Source of the DNA: Oscillospiraceae bacterium
GTDB lineage: Bacteria > Bacillota > Clostridia > Oscillospirales > SIG627
Direction: 5' to 3'
Assembly: GCA_015064635.1 (NCBI GenBank)
Contig: SVRV01000006.1
Coordinates: 31,494 to 95,493 of the forward strand
DNA length: 64,000 nucleotides
Part shown: piece after piece, positions 38,578 to 47,584 of the stretch
How positions within the stretch are numbered: the stretch's first letter is position 1
Layout of the letters: every line of letters begins with the position of its first letter
Made by a program: the position numbers and the translations under genes
Notes under the pieces: generated by a model
Told to the model about the DNA's origin: nothing
Databases searched by the model: none
Seen by the model: the letters and a program-made list of their open reading frames with translations, nothing else

Positions 38578-38784
38578 CTATTTCTCAATCTTGATTATAC
38601 AGTCGGGACACATAGTAGCACAGAAGGTGCAACCGATACAAGCATCCTCTTTCACCGCTTCAACAGGGTGATGACCTTTTTTGTTGATTTTTTCTTTTGC
38701 AATTGCAAGTACGCCCTTGGGACAAGCATCAACGCAAAGTCCACAGCCCTTACAATTGTCTGTTTTAAAAGTAAGTTTTGGCAT
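38578..38784 (-). CDS. 2x[4Fe-4S] ferredoxin subunit of the oxidoreductase (VorD/KorD-like)
   Basis: CKGCGLCVDACP and CIGCTFCATMCPD. Confidence 0.92.
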   Translation of the reverse strand: MPKLTFKTDNCKGCGLCVDACPKGVLAIAKEKINKKGHHPVEAVKEDACIGCTFCATMCPDCIIKIEK

Positions 38785-38796
38785 TTTTTACACTCC

Positions 38797-39459
38797 TTAC
38801 ATTATTTTGTTTTGAAGTTTTAATGGGAATAGATTTGGTATTTTATTTTCAAGGGAGGGAAATATCTTCGAGTGAACCGAGGTCATAACGAGGGGAATTC
38901 CCGCTTTTTCACTCAGTTCATTTGCTTTTTCAAGTGACGATAAAACAATCTCGGGTGTTGTTTCTTCTCCGATGTTTGAGTTGTTTATGATACCCGTAAA
39001 AGGTATTTTTCCTGCCCATTCAATTTCGCGCATTACCTCAAGTGCCGAATCGGCATCCGGGGTAAGAGGACGGCAGGCATTAAAGACGAAAAGCATTTCG
39101 TAATTGTTTTCCTCTTTTATTTGCGATGCATATCTTCCAAGCACCAATGCACCTCTTTCATCTCCTCCTATGTCAAGTATGGCGTGAGACGATTTATCAT
39201 CGGTCAGTGCATACATTTCCTGAGGAAGTGACGGTAAGTCAACGTTTGAGCCTGCAAAGGCGGAAGCAATAAGCTTTATACCCGCTTCTTCAAACTCCTT
39301 TTGACTGTCCTTGGTACGGAAGTAGGGGTTTACTATATCCATGTCGGCAACAACTACGTTATCGGTAAGCTTTTTCAGTTCAAAAGCCATGTTTACGGCG
39401 ATGTTTGTCTTACCGCTTCCGTAATGTCCCGAAAGGAGGGTTATTCTTTTGTATTTCAT
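38797..39459 (-). CDS. MinD/ParA-like P-loop ATPase
   Basis: LLSGHYGSGKTNIAVNMAFELKK; DMDIVNPYFRTKD; ILDIGGDERGA. Confidence 0.82.
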   Translation of the reverse strand: MKYKRITLLSGHYGSGKTNIAVNMAFELKKLTDNVVVADMDIVNPYFRTKDSQKEFEEAGIKLIASAFAGSNVDLPSLPQEMYALTDDKSSHAILDIGGDERGALVLGRYASQIKEENNYEMLFVFNACRPLTPDADSALEVMREIEWAGKIPFTGIINNSNIGEETTPEIVLSSLEKANELSEKAGIPLVMTSVHSKIFPSLENKIPNLFPLKLQNKIM

Positions 39460-41741
39460 TATAATTTGTTCCTTTGTATCTTGCCGCTGACGGTCTTGGG
39501 AAGAGAATCCTTAAATACTACAATTCTGGGATACTTGTAAGGAGCCGTTCTGCTCTTAACGTAATCCTGAATCTCTTTCTTGAGTGCGTCGGTGGGTTCG
39601 GTTCCCTTGACAAGCACGATACTTGCCTTAACAACCTGACCTCTCACCTCATCGGGTGCCGCAGAAACGCCACATTCGAGAACGTAAGGAAGTTCCATGA
39701 TAACGCTTTCGATTTCGAATGGACCGATACGGTATCCGGATGACTTGATAACGTCATCAACACGGCTGACATACCAGAAGAATCCGTCCTCGTCACGCCA
39801 AGCAACGTCGCCGGTGTGATAGTAACCGTCATGCCATACCTCACGGGTCTTTTCTTCGTTGAGGTAGTATCCGGTAAAGAGTCCGCAGGGAGCACCGTTC
39901 TTGACGTTAACACAGATTTCTCCGTTTTCACCGTCCTTAACGGGATTTCCGTCCGCATCAAGGAGCTCGACATCATATATAGGTGCGGGTTTACCCATTG
40001 AACCTACCTTGTGAGATGTTCCAACAAGGTTGCCTATTATCATAGTGCTTTCTGTTTGACCGAAGCCCTCAAGTATCTGAAGACCGGTGAGTTTTTCAAA
40101 CTGATTGTAAACCTCGGGATTAAGTGCTTCTCCCGCTGTTGTCATATGCTTGACTGACGAAAGGTCATATTTTGAAATATCTTCCTTAATCATCATACGA
40201 AGCATTGTGGGGGGAGCACAGAAGGTTGTTATGTGATATTTTGCAAACATTGGCAGAATATCCGAAGCATCGAAACGATCGAAGTCATAAACGAAGGTTG
40301 CCGCCTCACATACCCACTGACCGTAGAATTTACCCCACATGGATTTTGCCCATCCGGTGTCCGAAATTGTGAAGTGAAGTCCGTTGGGGTCAACCGTGTG
40401 CCAATATTTAGCTGTATGGAAATGACCGAGTGCATATTTGCAGGAGTGTGCCGCAATCTTGGGATATCCTGTTGTACCCGATGTAAAGAACATAAGCATA
40501 AGGTCATCTCCGCAGGGAGATTCTTCCGTTCTGTTGAAGTGTGTGGAGAAGAGGGCACGCTCTTCGTCAAAATTACGCCATCCGTCTCTGTCACGTCCAA
40601 CAATTATCTTTGTCTGAACTGTGGGAGACTTTTCTATGGCAAGCTCTACCTGGTGAGCTGTGTCACCGTCCGCAGTACAGATAACGGTTGAAATGCCCGC
40701 CGCATTAAAGCGGTATTCGAAATCGTGCTCCTGAAGCTGGTTTGTTGCAAGAATTGCAATGGCACCAAGCTTGTGAAGACCGAGCATCGCTATCCAGAAC
40801 TGATAATGACGCTTGAGAACCAGCATTACTCTGTCACCCTTTTTGATACCAAGTGACTTAAAGTAGTTTGCCGCCTGAGCGGAATACTTCTTCATATCCT
40901 TGAAGGTGAAGCGACGTTCTGTCTTGTTCACATCGATGTGAAGCATAGCAAGCTTATCGGGTTTCTTGTCCGCAATAGCATCAACAATGTCAAAAGCAAA
41001 GTTGAACTTGTCTGTGTTTTTAAATGTAATTGATGTGGGAGTTCCGTTTTCATCTTCAACAGTATCAATGAAGTTACGGTATACTCTGTCCTCAGTATCA
41101 CGGGGGATCTGTCTTTCGGTTGTGACAGTGGGATGGGGAAGGAGCTCGGGAATTGATTCTCCGGTGGGATTAAGAACTATTGCGTAGAAAAGACAATCTC
41201 TGTCATTTACCGCAATCATTCCGTGTGGCTCCGAGCTGTTATAATAAATACTGTCGCCGGGGCCGAGTACCTCGGTATGCTCTCCCACCTGAACCTTAAG
41301 GTGACCTTCTATGATAATGTCACATTCTTGTCCTGCGTGTGTGGTGAGTTCAATATCGTCAGCCTTGTCTTTGTAGGTAGCTCTTACATACAGCGGCTCA
41401 GCTATTCTGTTTTTGAACTCGGAGGCAAGGCTGTAATACGTCATGCCGTGTGCCTGCTCAATTTTCTGACCGAGACCGTTTCTTGTTACAGTGTAGGTTT
41501 TAAGCTTAGGGCTGTGTCCCTCGATGATATCGGTTACGTCTACGTTAAGCGCAAGAGCACATCTGTAGATAAAAGCAAAGGCAAGGTCACTGTTACCGTT
41601 TTCACAGTTTATGTATTCATCAACAGATACATCTGTTTTCTTTGCCATATCTTCAACCGAGATACCCATGATTTCACGCAATTCGCGTATTCGTCCTGCC
41701 ATTTCCTTGATTTTAAAATCAAGACCTGTAATTTGTTGCAT
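39459..41741 (-). CDS. HTH(XRE)-cupin-AMP-dependent acyl-CoA synthetase fusion, paralog 1
   Basis: N-term IRELREIMGISVEDMAKKTDVSVDEYINCENG HTH; cupin ECDIIIEGHLKVQVGEHTEVLGPGDSIYYNSSEPHGM; AMP-binding MFFTSGTTGYPKIAAHS; C-term PKTVSGKIQRNKL. GGAGG RBS supports start at 41741. Confidence 0.9.
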   Translation of the reverse strand: MQQITGLDFKIKEMAGRIRELREIMGISVEDMAKKTDVSVDEYINCENGNSDLAFAFIYRCALALNVDVTDIIEGHSPKLKTYTVTRNGLGQKIEQAHGMTYYSLASEFKNRIAEPLYVRATYKDKADDIELTTHAGQECDIIIEGHLKVQVGEHTEVLGPGDSIYYNSSEPHGMIAVNDRDCLFYAIVLNPTGESIPELLPHPTVTTERQIPRDTEDRVYRNFIDTVEDENGTPTSITFKNTDKFNFAFDIVDAIADKKPDKLAMLHIDVNKTERRFTFKDMKKYSAQAANYFKSLGIKKGDRVMLVLKRHYQFWIAMLGLHKLGAIAILATNQLQEHDFEYRFNAAGISTVICTADGDTAHQVELAIEKSPTVQTKIIVGRDRDGWRNFDEERALFSTHFNRTEESPCGDDLMLMFFTSGTTGYPKIAAHSCKYALGHFHTAKYWHTVDPNGLHFTISDTGWAKSMWGKFYGQWVCEAATFVYDFDRFDASDILPMFAKYHITTFCAPPTMLRMMIKEDISKYDLSSVKHMTTAGEALNPEVYNQFEKLTGLQILEGFGQTESTMIIGNLVGTSHKVGSMGKPAPIYDVELLDADGNPVKDGENGEICVNVKNGAPCGLFTGYYLNEEKTREVWHDGYYHTGDVAWRDEDGFFWYVSRVDDVIKSSGYRIGPFEIESVIMELPYVLECGVSAAPDEVRGQVVKASIVLVKGTEPTDALKKEIQDYVKSRTAPYKYPRIVVFKDSLPKTVSGKIQRNKL

Positions 41742-41763
41742 ATTTTCCTCCATGTCGGGACAA

Positions 41764-42045
41764 TAAAAGCTCGTCCCAAAGATATGATCCTTGAGACGAG
41801 CATAATAAACAACGCCCGCGGTACCACTCAAGTTGCGGACTCGCCGCCTCTCTTGGAATCAATCAATTCCTATGCATTTACGCAGCAATCACGGAGAGGG
41901 TCTACTCACAAATGCTTTCTTCCTCTCGGCTCGGAAGCTACAAATACCGATATCTATCTGCGACTCTCACCAAACGTCGCTTCTCTTTGCATAAATAATT
42001 CGGTATACTCTTCGTCAAAGCCTTTCCTTGAATATAAGAAGTATA
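41764..42045 (-). ncRNA. T-box leader (probable Val specifier GTA at 41939-41941)
   Basis: Minus-strand T-box GAGTGGTACCGCGGGCG, terminator GCTCGTCTCAAGGATCATATCTTTGGGACGAGCTTTT, stem I with AGTA loop-E motif and GGTG apical element. Confidence 0.88.
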
Positions 42046-42082
42046 TCACATCATTTGAGCTTTGTCAATATTTTTTTAAAAA

Positions 42083-44347
42083 TTACAGTTTATTTCTTTG
42101 AATTTTGCCGCTTATTGTCTTGGGAAGCTCATCACGGAACACTACAATTCTGGGATACTTGTAAGGAGCTGTGTGTTTTTTTACATAATCTTGGATTTCT
42201 TTCTTGAGCTCTTCTGTGGGCTCGGTTCCCTTGACAAGTACGATACTTGCCTTAACAACCTGACCTCTTACCTCGTCGGGAGCGGCAGATACACCGCATT
42301 CAAGAACGTAGGGAAGCTCCATGATTACACTTTCTATTTCAAACGGACCGATACGGTAGCCGGATGACTTGATAACGTCGTCTGTTCTGCCCACATACCA
42401 GAAGAATCCGTCCTCATCGCGCCATGCAACATCTCCTGTATGATAATAGCCGTCGTGAAGAACTTCGTCTGTCTTTTCTTGGTTTCCGTAATATCCAAGG
42501 AAGAGACCGCAAGGAACCTTATCACTTACCTTAACACAGATTTCACCGTTTTCACCGTTAGGTACGGGATTTCCGTCGGGGTCGAGAATCTGTACGTCAT
42601 AAAGCGGAACGGGACGTCCCATTGAGCCTACCTTGTGATCCTGACCTACAAGGTTTGCGATAGCAAGAGTGAGCTCGGTCTGACCAAAGCCTTCCATTAT
42701 CTGAAGACCTGTGAGCTTTTCAAATTGATAGTATACCTCGGGATTAAGCGCTTCACCTGCAGTTGTCATATGCTTAACTGATGAGAGATCATATTTTGAG
42801 ATATCCTCTTTTATCATCATACGAAGCATTGTGGGAGGTGCACAGAAGGTCTTGATTCCGTATTTTGCAAACATTGGAAGAATTTCCGATGCATCAAATT
42901 TGTCGAAATCGTATGTGAATACCGCGCCCTCGCACAGCCATTGACCGTAGAGCTTACCCCAGAGAGCCTTACCCCAACCGGTATCGGATATGGTGAAATG
43001 AAGTCCGTCGGGCTCTACCATATGCCAATATTTTGCTGTGGGGTAGTGACCGAGTGCATATTTGTAGGAATGAGCCGCTATCTTGGGATATCCTGTTGTG
43101 CCCGATGTAAAGAACATGAGCATCATATCGTTACCGCAAGCGGTTTCTTCTGTTCTGTAGTAGTGAGTTGAGAAGAGAGCGTATTCTTCGTCAAAGTCGT
43201 GCCAACCGTCACGCTTACCGCCCACAAGTATTTTTGTCTTGAGAGTGGGACTTGAGCTTTGTGCAAGGTCAACCTGCTCTGCTATCTGTCCGTCTGCACT
43301 GCAAACAATCGCCGAAACTCCTGCGGCATTGAAACGGTAATCGAAATCATGTGCCACAAGAAGATTTGTTGCGGGAATAGCAACCGCTCCGAGCTTATGA
43401 AGCGCAAGTATCGAGAACCAGAACTGATAATGACGCTTGAGCACCAGCATTACTCTGTCGCCCTTCTTGATGCCGAGGGATTTAAAGTAGTTTGCCGCCT
43501 GCGCTGAATGACGCTTCATATCGTTGAAGGTGAACTTTCTTTCAACCTTATTCTTGTCAATGTGAATCATTGCAAGCTTTGCGGGGTCTTTCTTTGCGAT
43601 GGCATCAACTACATCAAAAGCAAAATTGAATTTATCTTCGTTTTCAAAATCAATGGAAACAAGCGACCCGTTTTCGTCTTCAACACATTTGATGAACTTC
43701 TCACTTACCAAGCCTGCCTTTGCAGTGGAGGCAGTGATGGTCTTTCTTACGGTGGTTTCCTCTGTTGCCTCGCCCGGAAGTACCACAGCTACGAAGAGAC
43801 ATTCCTTACCGTCAACAGCAATCATACCGTGAGGCTCTGAGCTGTTGTAATAGATACTGTCGCCCTCACTGAGATATTCAATGTTGTCGCCAACCTGAAT
43901 TTTAAGTCTGCCGCTTACAACGTAATCGAATTCCTGACCTGAGTGAGTTGTAAGATTTATAGGCTTGTCCTGAAGCTCTGCATCATATTCATATTTTACC
44001 CAATAGGGCTCAGCAATTTTGTCCTTGAACTTGGGCGCAAGACTTTGAATCTGGATTCCGTTTTCTTTGGCTGTGTCCTGACCTTCTCCCTTACGTGTAA
44101 TTGTATAAGAACGGAGGTTTGCACTCTTTCCCTCGAGAATATCTGTTATTTCTATATCAAATACCAATGAGCACTTATGTATGAAAGAGAAGGGGAAATC
44201 TGCATTTCCTGCTTCATATTCGAGATAATTTTCGACAGAAACTTCTGTCTTTTCTGCCATTTCTTCAATGCTGATTCCTTCTATTTCACGCATTTCACGA
44301 ATTCGGCGCGCTACCTCCAGAAGTTTTGTTTTTGAAGTTGTTGACAT
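42083..44347 (-). CDS. HTH(XRE)-cupin-AMP-dependent acyl-CoA synthetase fusion, paralog 2
   Basis: Same architecture as 39459-41741; GGAGG RBS before ATG at 44347. Confidence 0.9.
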   Translation of the reverse strand: MSTTSKTKLLEVARRIREMREIEGISIEEMAEKTEVSVENYLEYEAGNADFPFSFIHKCSLVFDIEITDILEGKSANLRSYTITRKGEGQDTAKENGIQIQSLAPKFKDKIAEPYWVKYEYDAELQDKPINLTTHSGQEFDYVVSGRLKIQVGDNIEYLSEGDSIYYNSSEPHGMIAVDGKECLFVAVVLPGEATEETTVRKTITASTAKAGLVSEKFIKCVEDENGSLVSIDFENEDKFNFAFDVVDAIAKKDPAKLAMIHIDKNKVERKFTFNDMKRHSAQAANYFKSLGIKKGDRVMLVLKRHYQFWFSILALHKLGAVAIPATNLLVAHDFDYRFNAAGVSAIVCSADGQIAEQVDLAQSSSPTLKTKILVGGKRDGWHDFDEEYALFSTHYYRTEETACGNDMMLMFFTSGTTGYPKIAAHSYKYALGHYPTAKYWHMVEPDGLHFTISDTGWGKALWGKLYGQWLCEGAVFTYDFDKFDASEILPMFAKYGIKTFCAPPTMLRMMIKEDISKYDLSSVKHMTTAGEALNPEVYYQFEKLTGLQIMEGFGQTELTLAIANLVGQDHKVGSMGRPVPLYDVQILDPDGNPVPNGENGEICVKVSDKVPCGLFLGYYGNQEKTDEVLHDGYYHTGDVAWRDEDGFFWYVGRTDDVIKSSGYRIGPFEIESVIMELPYVLECGVSAAPDEVRGQVVKASIVLVKGTEPTEELKKEIQDYVKKHTAPYKYPRIVVFRDELPKTISGKIQRNKL

Positions 44348-44373
44348 TTTCTGTTCCTCCTTAGAAAAATATA

Positions 44374-44640
44374 AAACCCGTCTCAAAGATTTTTCTTTGA
44401 GACGGGTGAAATTAACTCATCCGCGGTACCACTCAAATTGCAGGAGACCTGCCACTCTTGGAATCAATCAATTCCTATGCATTTACGCAGCAATCACGGG
44501 AACACTTACTTGAGAACTTTCAGCATTCCGGCTCGGAAGTGATAGGATACTTTGTCGATTAGTTACTGACTCGCACCAAACGTCAGCTCTCTGGAAACAA
44601 CCTTCAAAACCGTCTTCGTCACAGCCTTTAAATATTTCGG
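44374..44640 (-). ncRNA. T-box leader (probable Ile specifier ATC at 44541-44543)
   Basis: Minus-strand TTTGAGTGGTACCGCGG, terminator ACCCGTCTCAAAGAAAAATCTTTGAGACGGGTTTT. Confidence 0.88.
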
Positions 44641-44693
44641 TGAATACACTATATCACTGTTTTTTGATTTTGTCAATAGTTTTTTTGAAAAAA

Positions 44694-46535
44694 TTATTTA
44701 ATTTTTAACCATGCGGCACAACGGGATTCCTCTGACCAGGTTTTTCCTGCTGATGCGTAGTCGATGAGACGTACCTTTTTACCGTTTACATCGTTGAATT
44801 CAAGGCACAGCTTGGCATCACGTATTTCGGGACAGTACACCTTCACGGCACTGTCACATACAAGGTCAATTACACTGTCCGGATCGGTGATTCTCTTGTC
44901 AGCCGAAAGAACTATAGGACCGTAGGTGTAGGCTGCAAAGATATCAGCGTTCACTGCGCTCTCGGGAGGAAGAATACGTTTAACTTTCATCGGAAGGTCA
45001 AGCACTATGATATCTCCCGATTTCCAATGTCGGCTGAGTGTCACATATCCCTTGTGGCAAGGAGTTGTTTCTCCGTTTATTGTAACACTCGCTTTATCAC
45101 ACCATGCGGGAATTCTGAGGCTTATGTCGAATGCTTTTTCTGCCGTGTCAAGAGTTATCGTAACACTTCCGTCGTAGGGGTATTCGGTGTCAAGTGTCAG
45201 TTTTACACCGTTAATTTCGGTAACACACTTTTCGTAATAATTTATAACAATACCGTTTGCGGAATTCATAATGGCGATTTCGGGTATAACCCCTGCACCC
45301 GCACCTCCGATACAAGCACAACAGCCGTAAAATGTTCCGTCGGGGAAATAGTTAAATCCGCCTGTGGCACGACCTCTTGTGTCGGATACCAATGGGGAAT
45401 AAGAGTCAAACGGCATCACCTGAGGTAAAATATTCCTTCTGCCTTCTTTATGGTATTGAATCGACGGAACTCTATTGGTATTAAATGAACCTAAATAAGC
45501 ATTATAGAAGGATTGCTCTATATGGTCTGCATAGCTTGAATCACCCGAAAGCTCCAGTACTGCCGCCGCAAATTTCATCCAGGTTACCGTAACACAGGTC
45601 TCCTGAATAACACCCGTGTAGTCTGTCTGTGTCTGTCTTACGGCGGTATGGTCGAAAAGCTCGTGAGTACATCCGCTGCAACCAATGATACTGATTTCAC
45701 CGTTGATAATTCTTTTTCCGAAGTTAAGAACGGCTGTTTTGTATTTTTCAATACCGGTAACATAGTAGAACTGCAGAAGTCCTTCAAAGCATGACATCAT
45801 TTCATAAGCCTTTACAACGGGATACTCGTGAGGTGATACCTTGTCTTCATATGCCAATTCAATGATATTTGCCGACTGTATAAAGCCCGTTGAAATAATA
45901 TATTCCGCAAATTCAAAATATTTTTTATTTCCTGTGAGCTTGTACAGTCTTACAATAGGCTCAAGGATAGAGCAGGAATTGAGACCTTCCCAGTTTGCGG
46001 TGCATTCACGTATGTCAAGCTTACCCGGGCCTACATGCTCTATTATGTAATCTGCCTGACGGCACATTGATTTAGTCATATCACGTGCGAGTTCTTCATC
46101 ACGGCATATTTCCATGAAATACATCATTCCGAGCATTACATATTTTCTGCCCCATAAGTCCCAACGTGTAAATTCTTCTTCCACGGAATAACCCGAAATT
46201 CTGCCGTGCTCATCTTCTGTGGTAATTATATCGCGTACTGCATTTTCGAGAATTTTATACATTCCGTCATCATTGGTATATTTTACTACCATAGACGAGC
46301 CGCGCATCATTTTGCCCCAGTATTCGCTTCTCCAGCTTACCCAGGGGTCACCACAGCCGTCCTTATGCCAACGGAAAACATTTACGAATCTCTGCCAAAG
46401 TCCTACATCACATATCTGATTTCTTTCGATAAAGCTTACGGCTTCCGAAAGCTCACCCTCAAGCTTTATTTTAAGGTCATTGTCCCTTGTGAGTACGTGG
46501 ACGTCGTTTATTTCGTTTATAACGTTTTTTATCAT
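44694..46535 (-). CDS. GH127/DUF1680-like beta-L-arabinofuranosidase-type glycoside hydrolase
   Basis: ANWEGLNSCSILEPIVRLYKLTGNKKYFEFAEYI, late Cys-Cys (YGCCACIGGAGAG), C-terminal beta domain SLRIPAWCDKASVTING. Confidence 0.8.
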   Translation of the reverse strand: MIKNVINEINDVHVLTRDNDLKIKLEGELSEAVSFIERNQICDVGLWQRFVNVFRWHKDGCGDPWVSWRSEYWGKMMRGSSMVVKYTNDDGMYKILENAVRDIITTEDEHGRISGYSVEEEFTRWDLWGRKYVMLGMMYFMEICRDEELARDMTKSMCRQADYIIEHVGPGKLDIRECTANWEGLNSCSILEPIVRLYKLTGNKKYFEFAEYIISTGFIQSANIIELAYEDKVSPHEYPVVKAYEMMSCFEGLLQFYYVTGIEKYKTAVLNFGKRIINGEISIIGCSGCTHELFDHTAVRQTQTDYTGVIQETCVTVTWMKFAAAVLELSGDSSYADHIEQSFYNAYLGSFNTNRVPSIQYHKEGRRNILPQVMPFDSYSPLVSDTRGRATGGFNYFPDGTFYGCCACIGGAGAGVIPEIAIMNSANGIVINYYEKCVTEINGVKLTLDTEYPYDGSVTITLDTAEKAFDISLRIPAWCDKASVTINGETTPCHKGYVTLSRHWKSGDIIVLDLPMKVKRILPPESAVNADIFAAYTYGPIVLSADKRITDPDSVIDLVCDSAVKVYCPEIRDAKLCLEFNDVNGKKVRLIDYASAGKTWSEESRCAAWLKIK

Positions 46536-46681
46536 ATAAAATCCACTCCCTTCACCGATAATAGTAACAAAAACGGCTTTATATGTCTATTGCATTACAG
46601 ATACAAAATATTGCATTTTCGATTTTTTTAATGCGGGGTTGATTTTTTTCGGAAACAGTAGTATATTATATGCGGGAGTTG

Positions 46682-47566
46682 ATGATTTTGAAAAGAGAAA
46701 ACGTTAATATAATATACGAAAGAGTACGCGCCCTTGAAAAGAATTTTTACTGGGTCACCCTTTATCCTATGCCCGTCAGCGAGTTCAAGGTCCTTCACTA
46801 TCACGAGGCGTTTGAGCTTGGCGTCTGCCTCAGCGGTAGCGGTAAATGTATGACAGACAGCGATGAGATGCCCTTTTCCGCAGGCGACGTACAGCTTATA
46901 TTGCCCTTTCAGCCCCATTACAATATCACGGACAGGGAGGGGGCGGTGTGGATTTTTATCACCGTCGACCTTCTGAAAATGTCATCTCCTCACTTGAATA
47001 TAGACGTAGCGTACTTTGCCGAGATTGCACGTAAAATCGATATAAGCGGAGTCTTTACAAAGGAGGGCAACCCCGAAATCCACCGCCTTATAACCGATAT
47101 AGCTCGGATTTTTCAAGGTGAAGCAAGGGAAAATATTGCACTTTCGGATATTCTCACCTTGAAATTTACAGAATTGCTCATACTCCTCTCACACAACAAA
47201 GCCCACTCGGTTGACAGCTACGGCGGACAGAAAAAGGACCGTAGCGTACTACCCGCAATGAATTACGTTTCCACCTCTCTCGACAACGGCAGACGCCCCA
47301 CGGTAGCGGGAATGGCGGAGGCTTGCTTTATGAGTGAGTCCTATTTCAGAAAGCTTTTCAAGGCTTCAACGGGAGAGTCACCCAAAAGCTATATTCTTCG
47401 TATACAAACAGGTGCGGCGGCTACAATGCTGGCGTCAACAAACCTTTCCACCTCGGAAATTTACACACGTTGCGGCTTTGAGGATTATTCCACCTTCTAC
47501 CGAAGCTTTTTACAGGTGTATCAAGCCTCACCCGCCGAATACAGAAAAAAATGCAGGCAGGACTAA
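46682..47566 (+). CDS. AraC-family regulator with N-terminal cupin
   Basis: Cupin N-term (HYHEAFELGVCLSGSGKCM); AraC HTH VAGMAEACFMSESYFRKLFKASTGESPKSYILRIQ; divergent from the GH127-like gene. Confidence 0.88.
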   Translation: MILKRENVNIIYERVRALEKNFYWVTLYPMPVSEFKVLHYHEAFELGVCLSGSGKCMTDSDEMPFSAGDVQLILPFQPHYNITDREGAVWIFITVDLLKMSSPHLNIDVAYFAEIARKIDISGVFTKEGNPEIHRLITDIARIFQGEARENIALSDILTLKFTELLILLSHNKAHSVDSYGGQKKDRSVLPAMNYVSTSLDNGRRPTVAGMAEACFMSESYFRKLFKASTGESPKSYILRIQTGAAATMLASTNLSTSEIYTRCGFEDYSTFYRSFLQVYQASPAEYRKKCRQD

Positions 47567-47584
47567 AATGTCCTGCCTGAAACT

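Noticed and set aside
41742-41831. Upstream ATG extension of synthetase 1 (ORF track start 41831)
   Set aside because: This start lies inside the T-box antiterminator/terminator region; the GGAGG-spaced ATG at 41741 fits better.
41223-42101. 292-aa plus-strand ORF across T-box 1
   Set aside because: It lies antisense to the synthetase N-terminus and the T-box; no RBS or recognisable domain.
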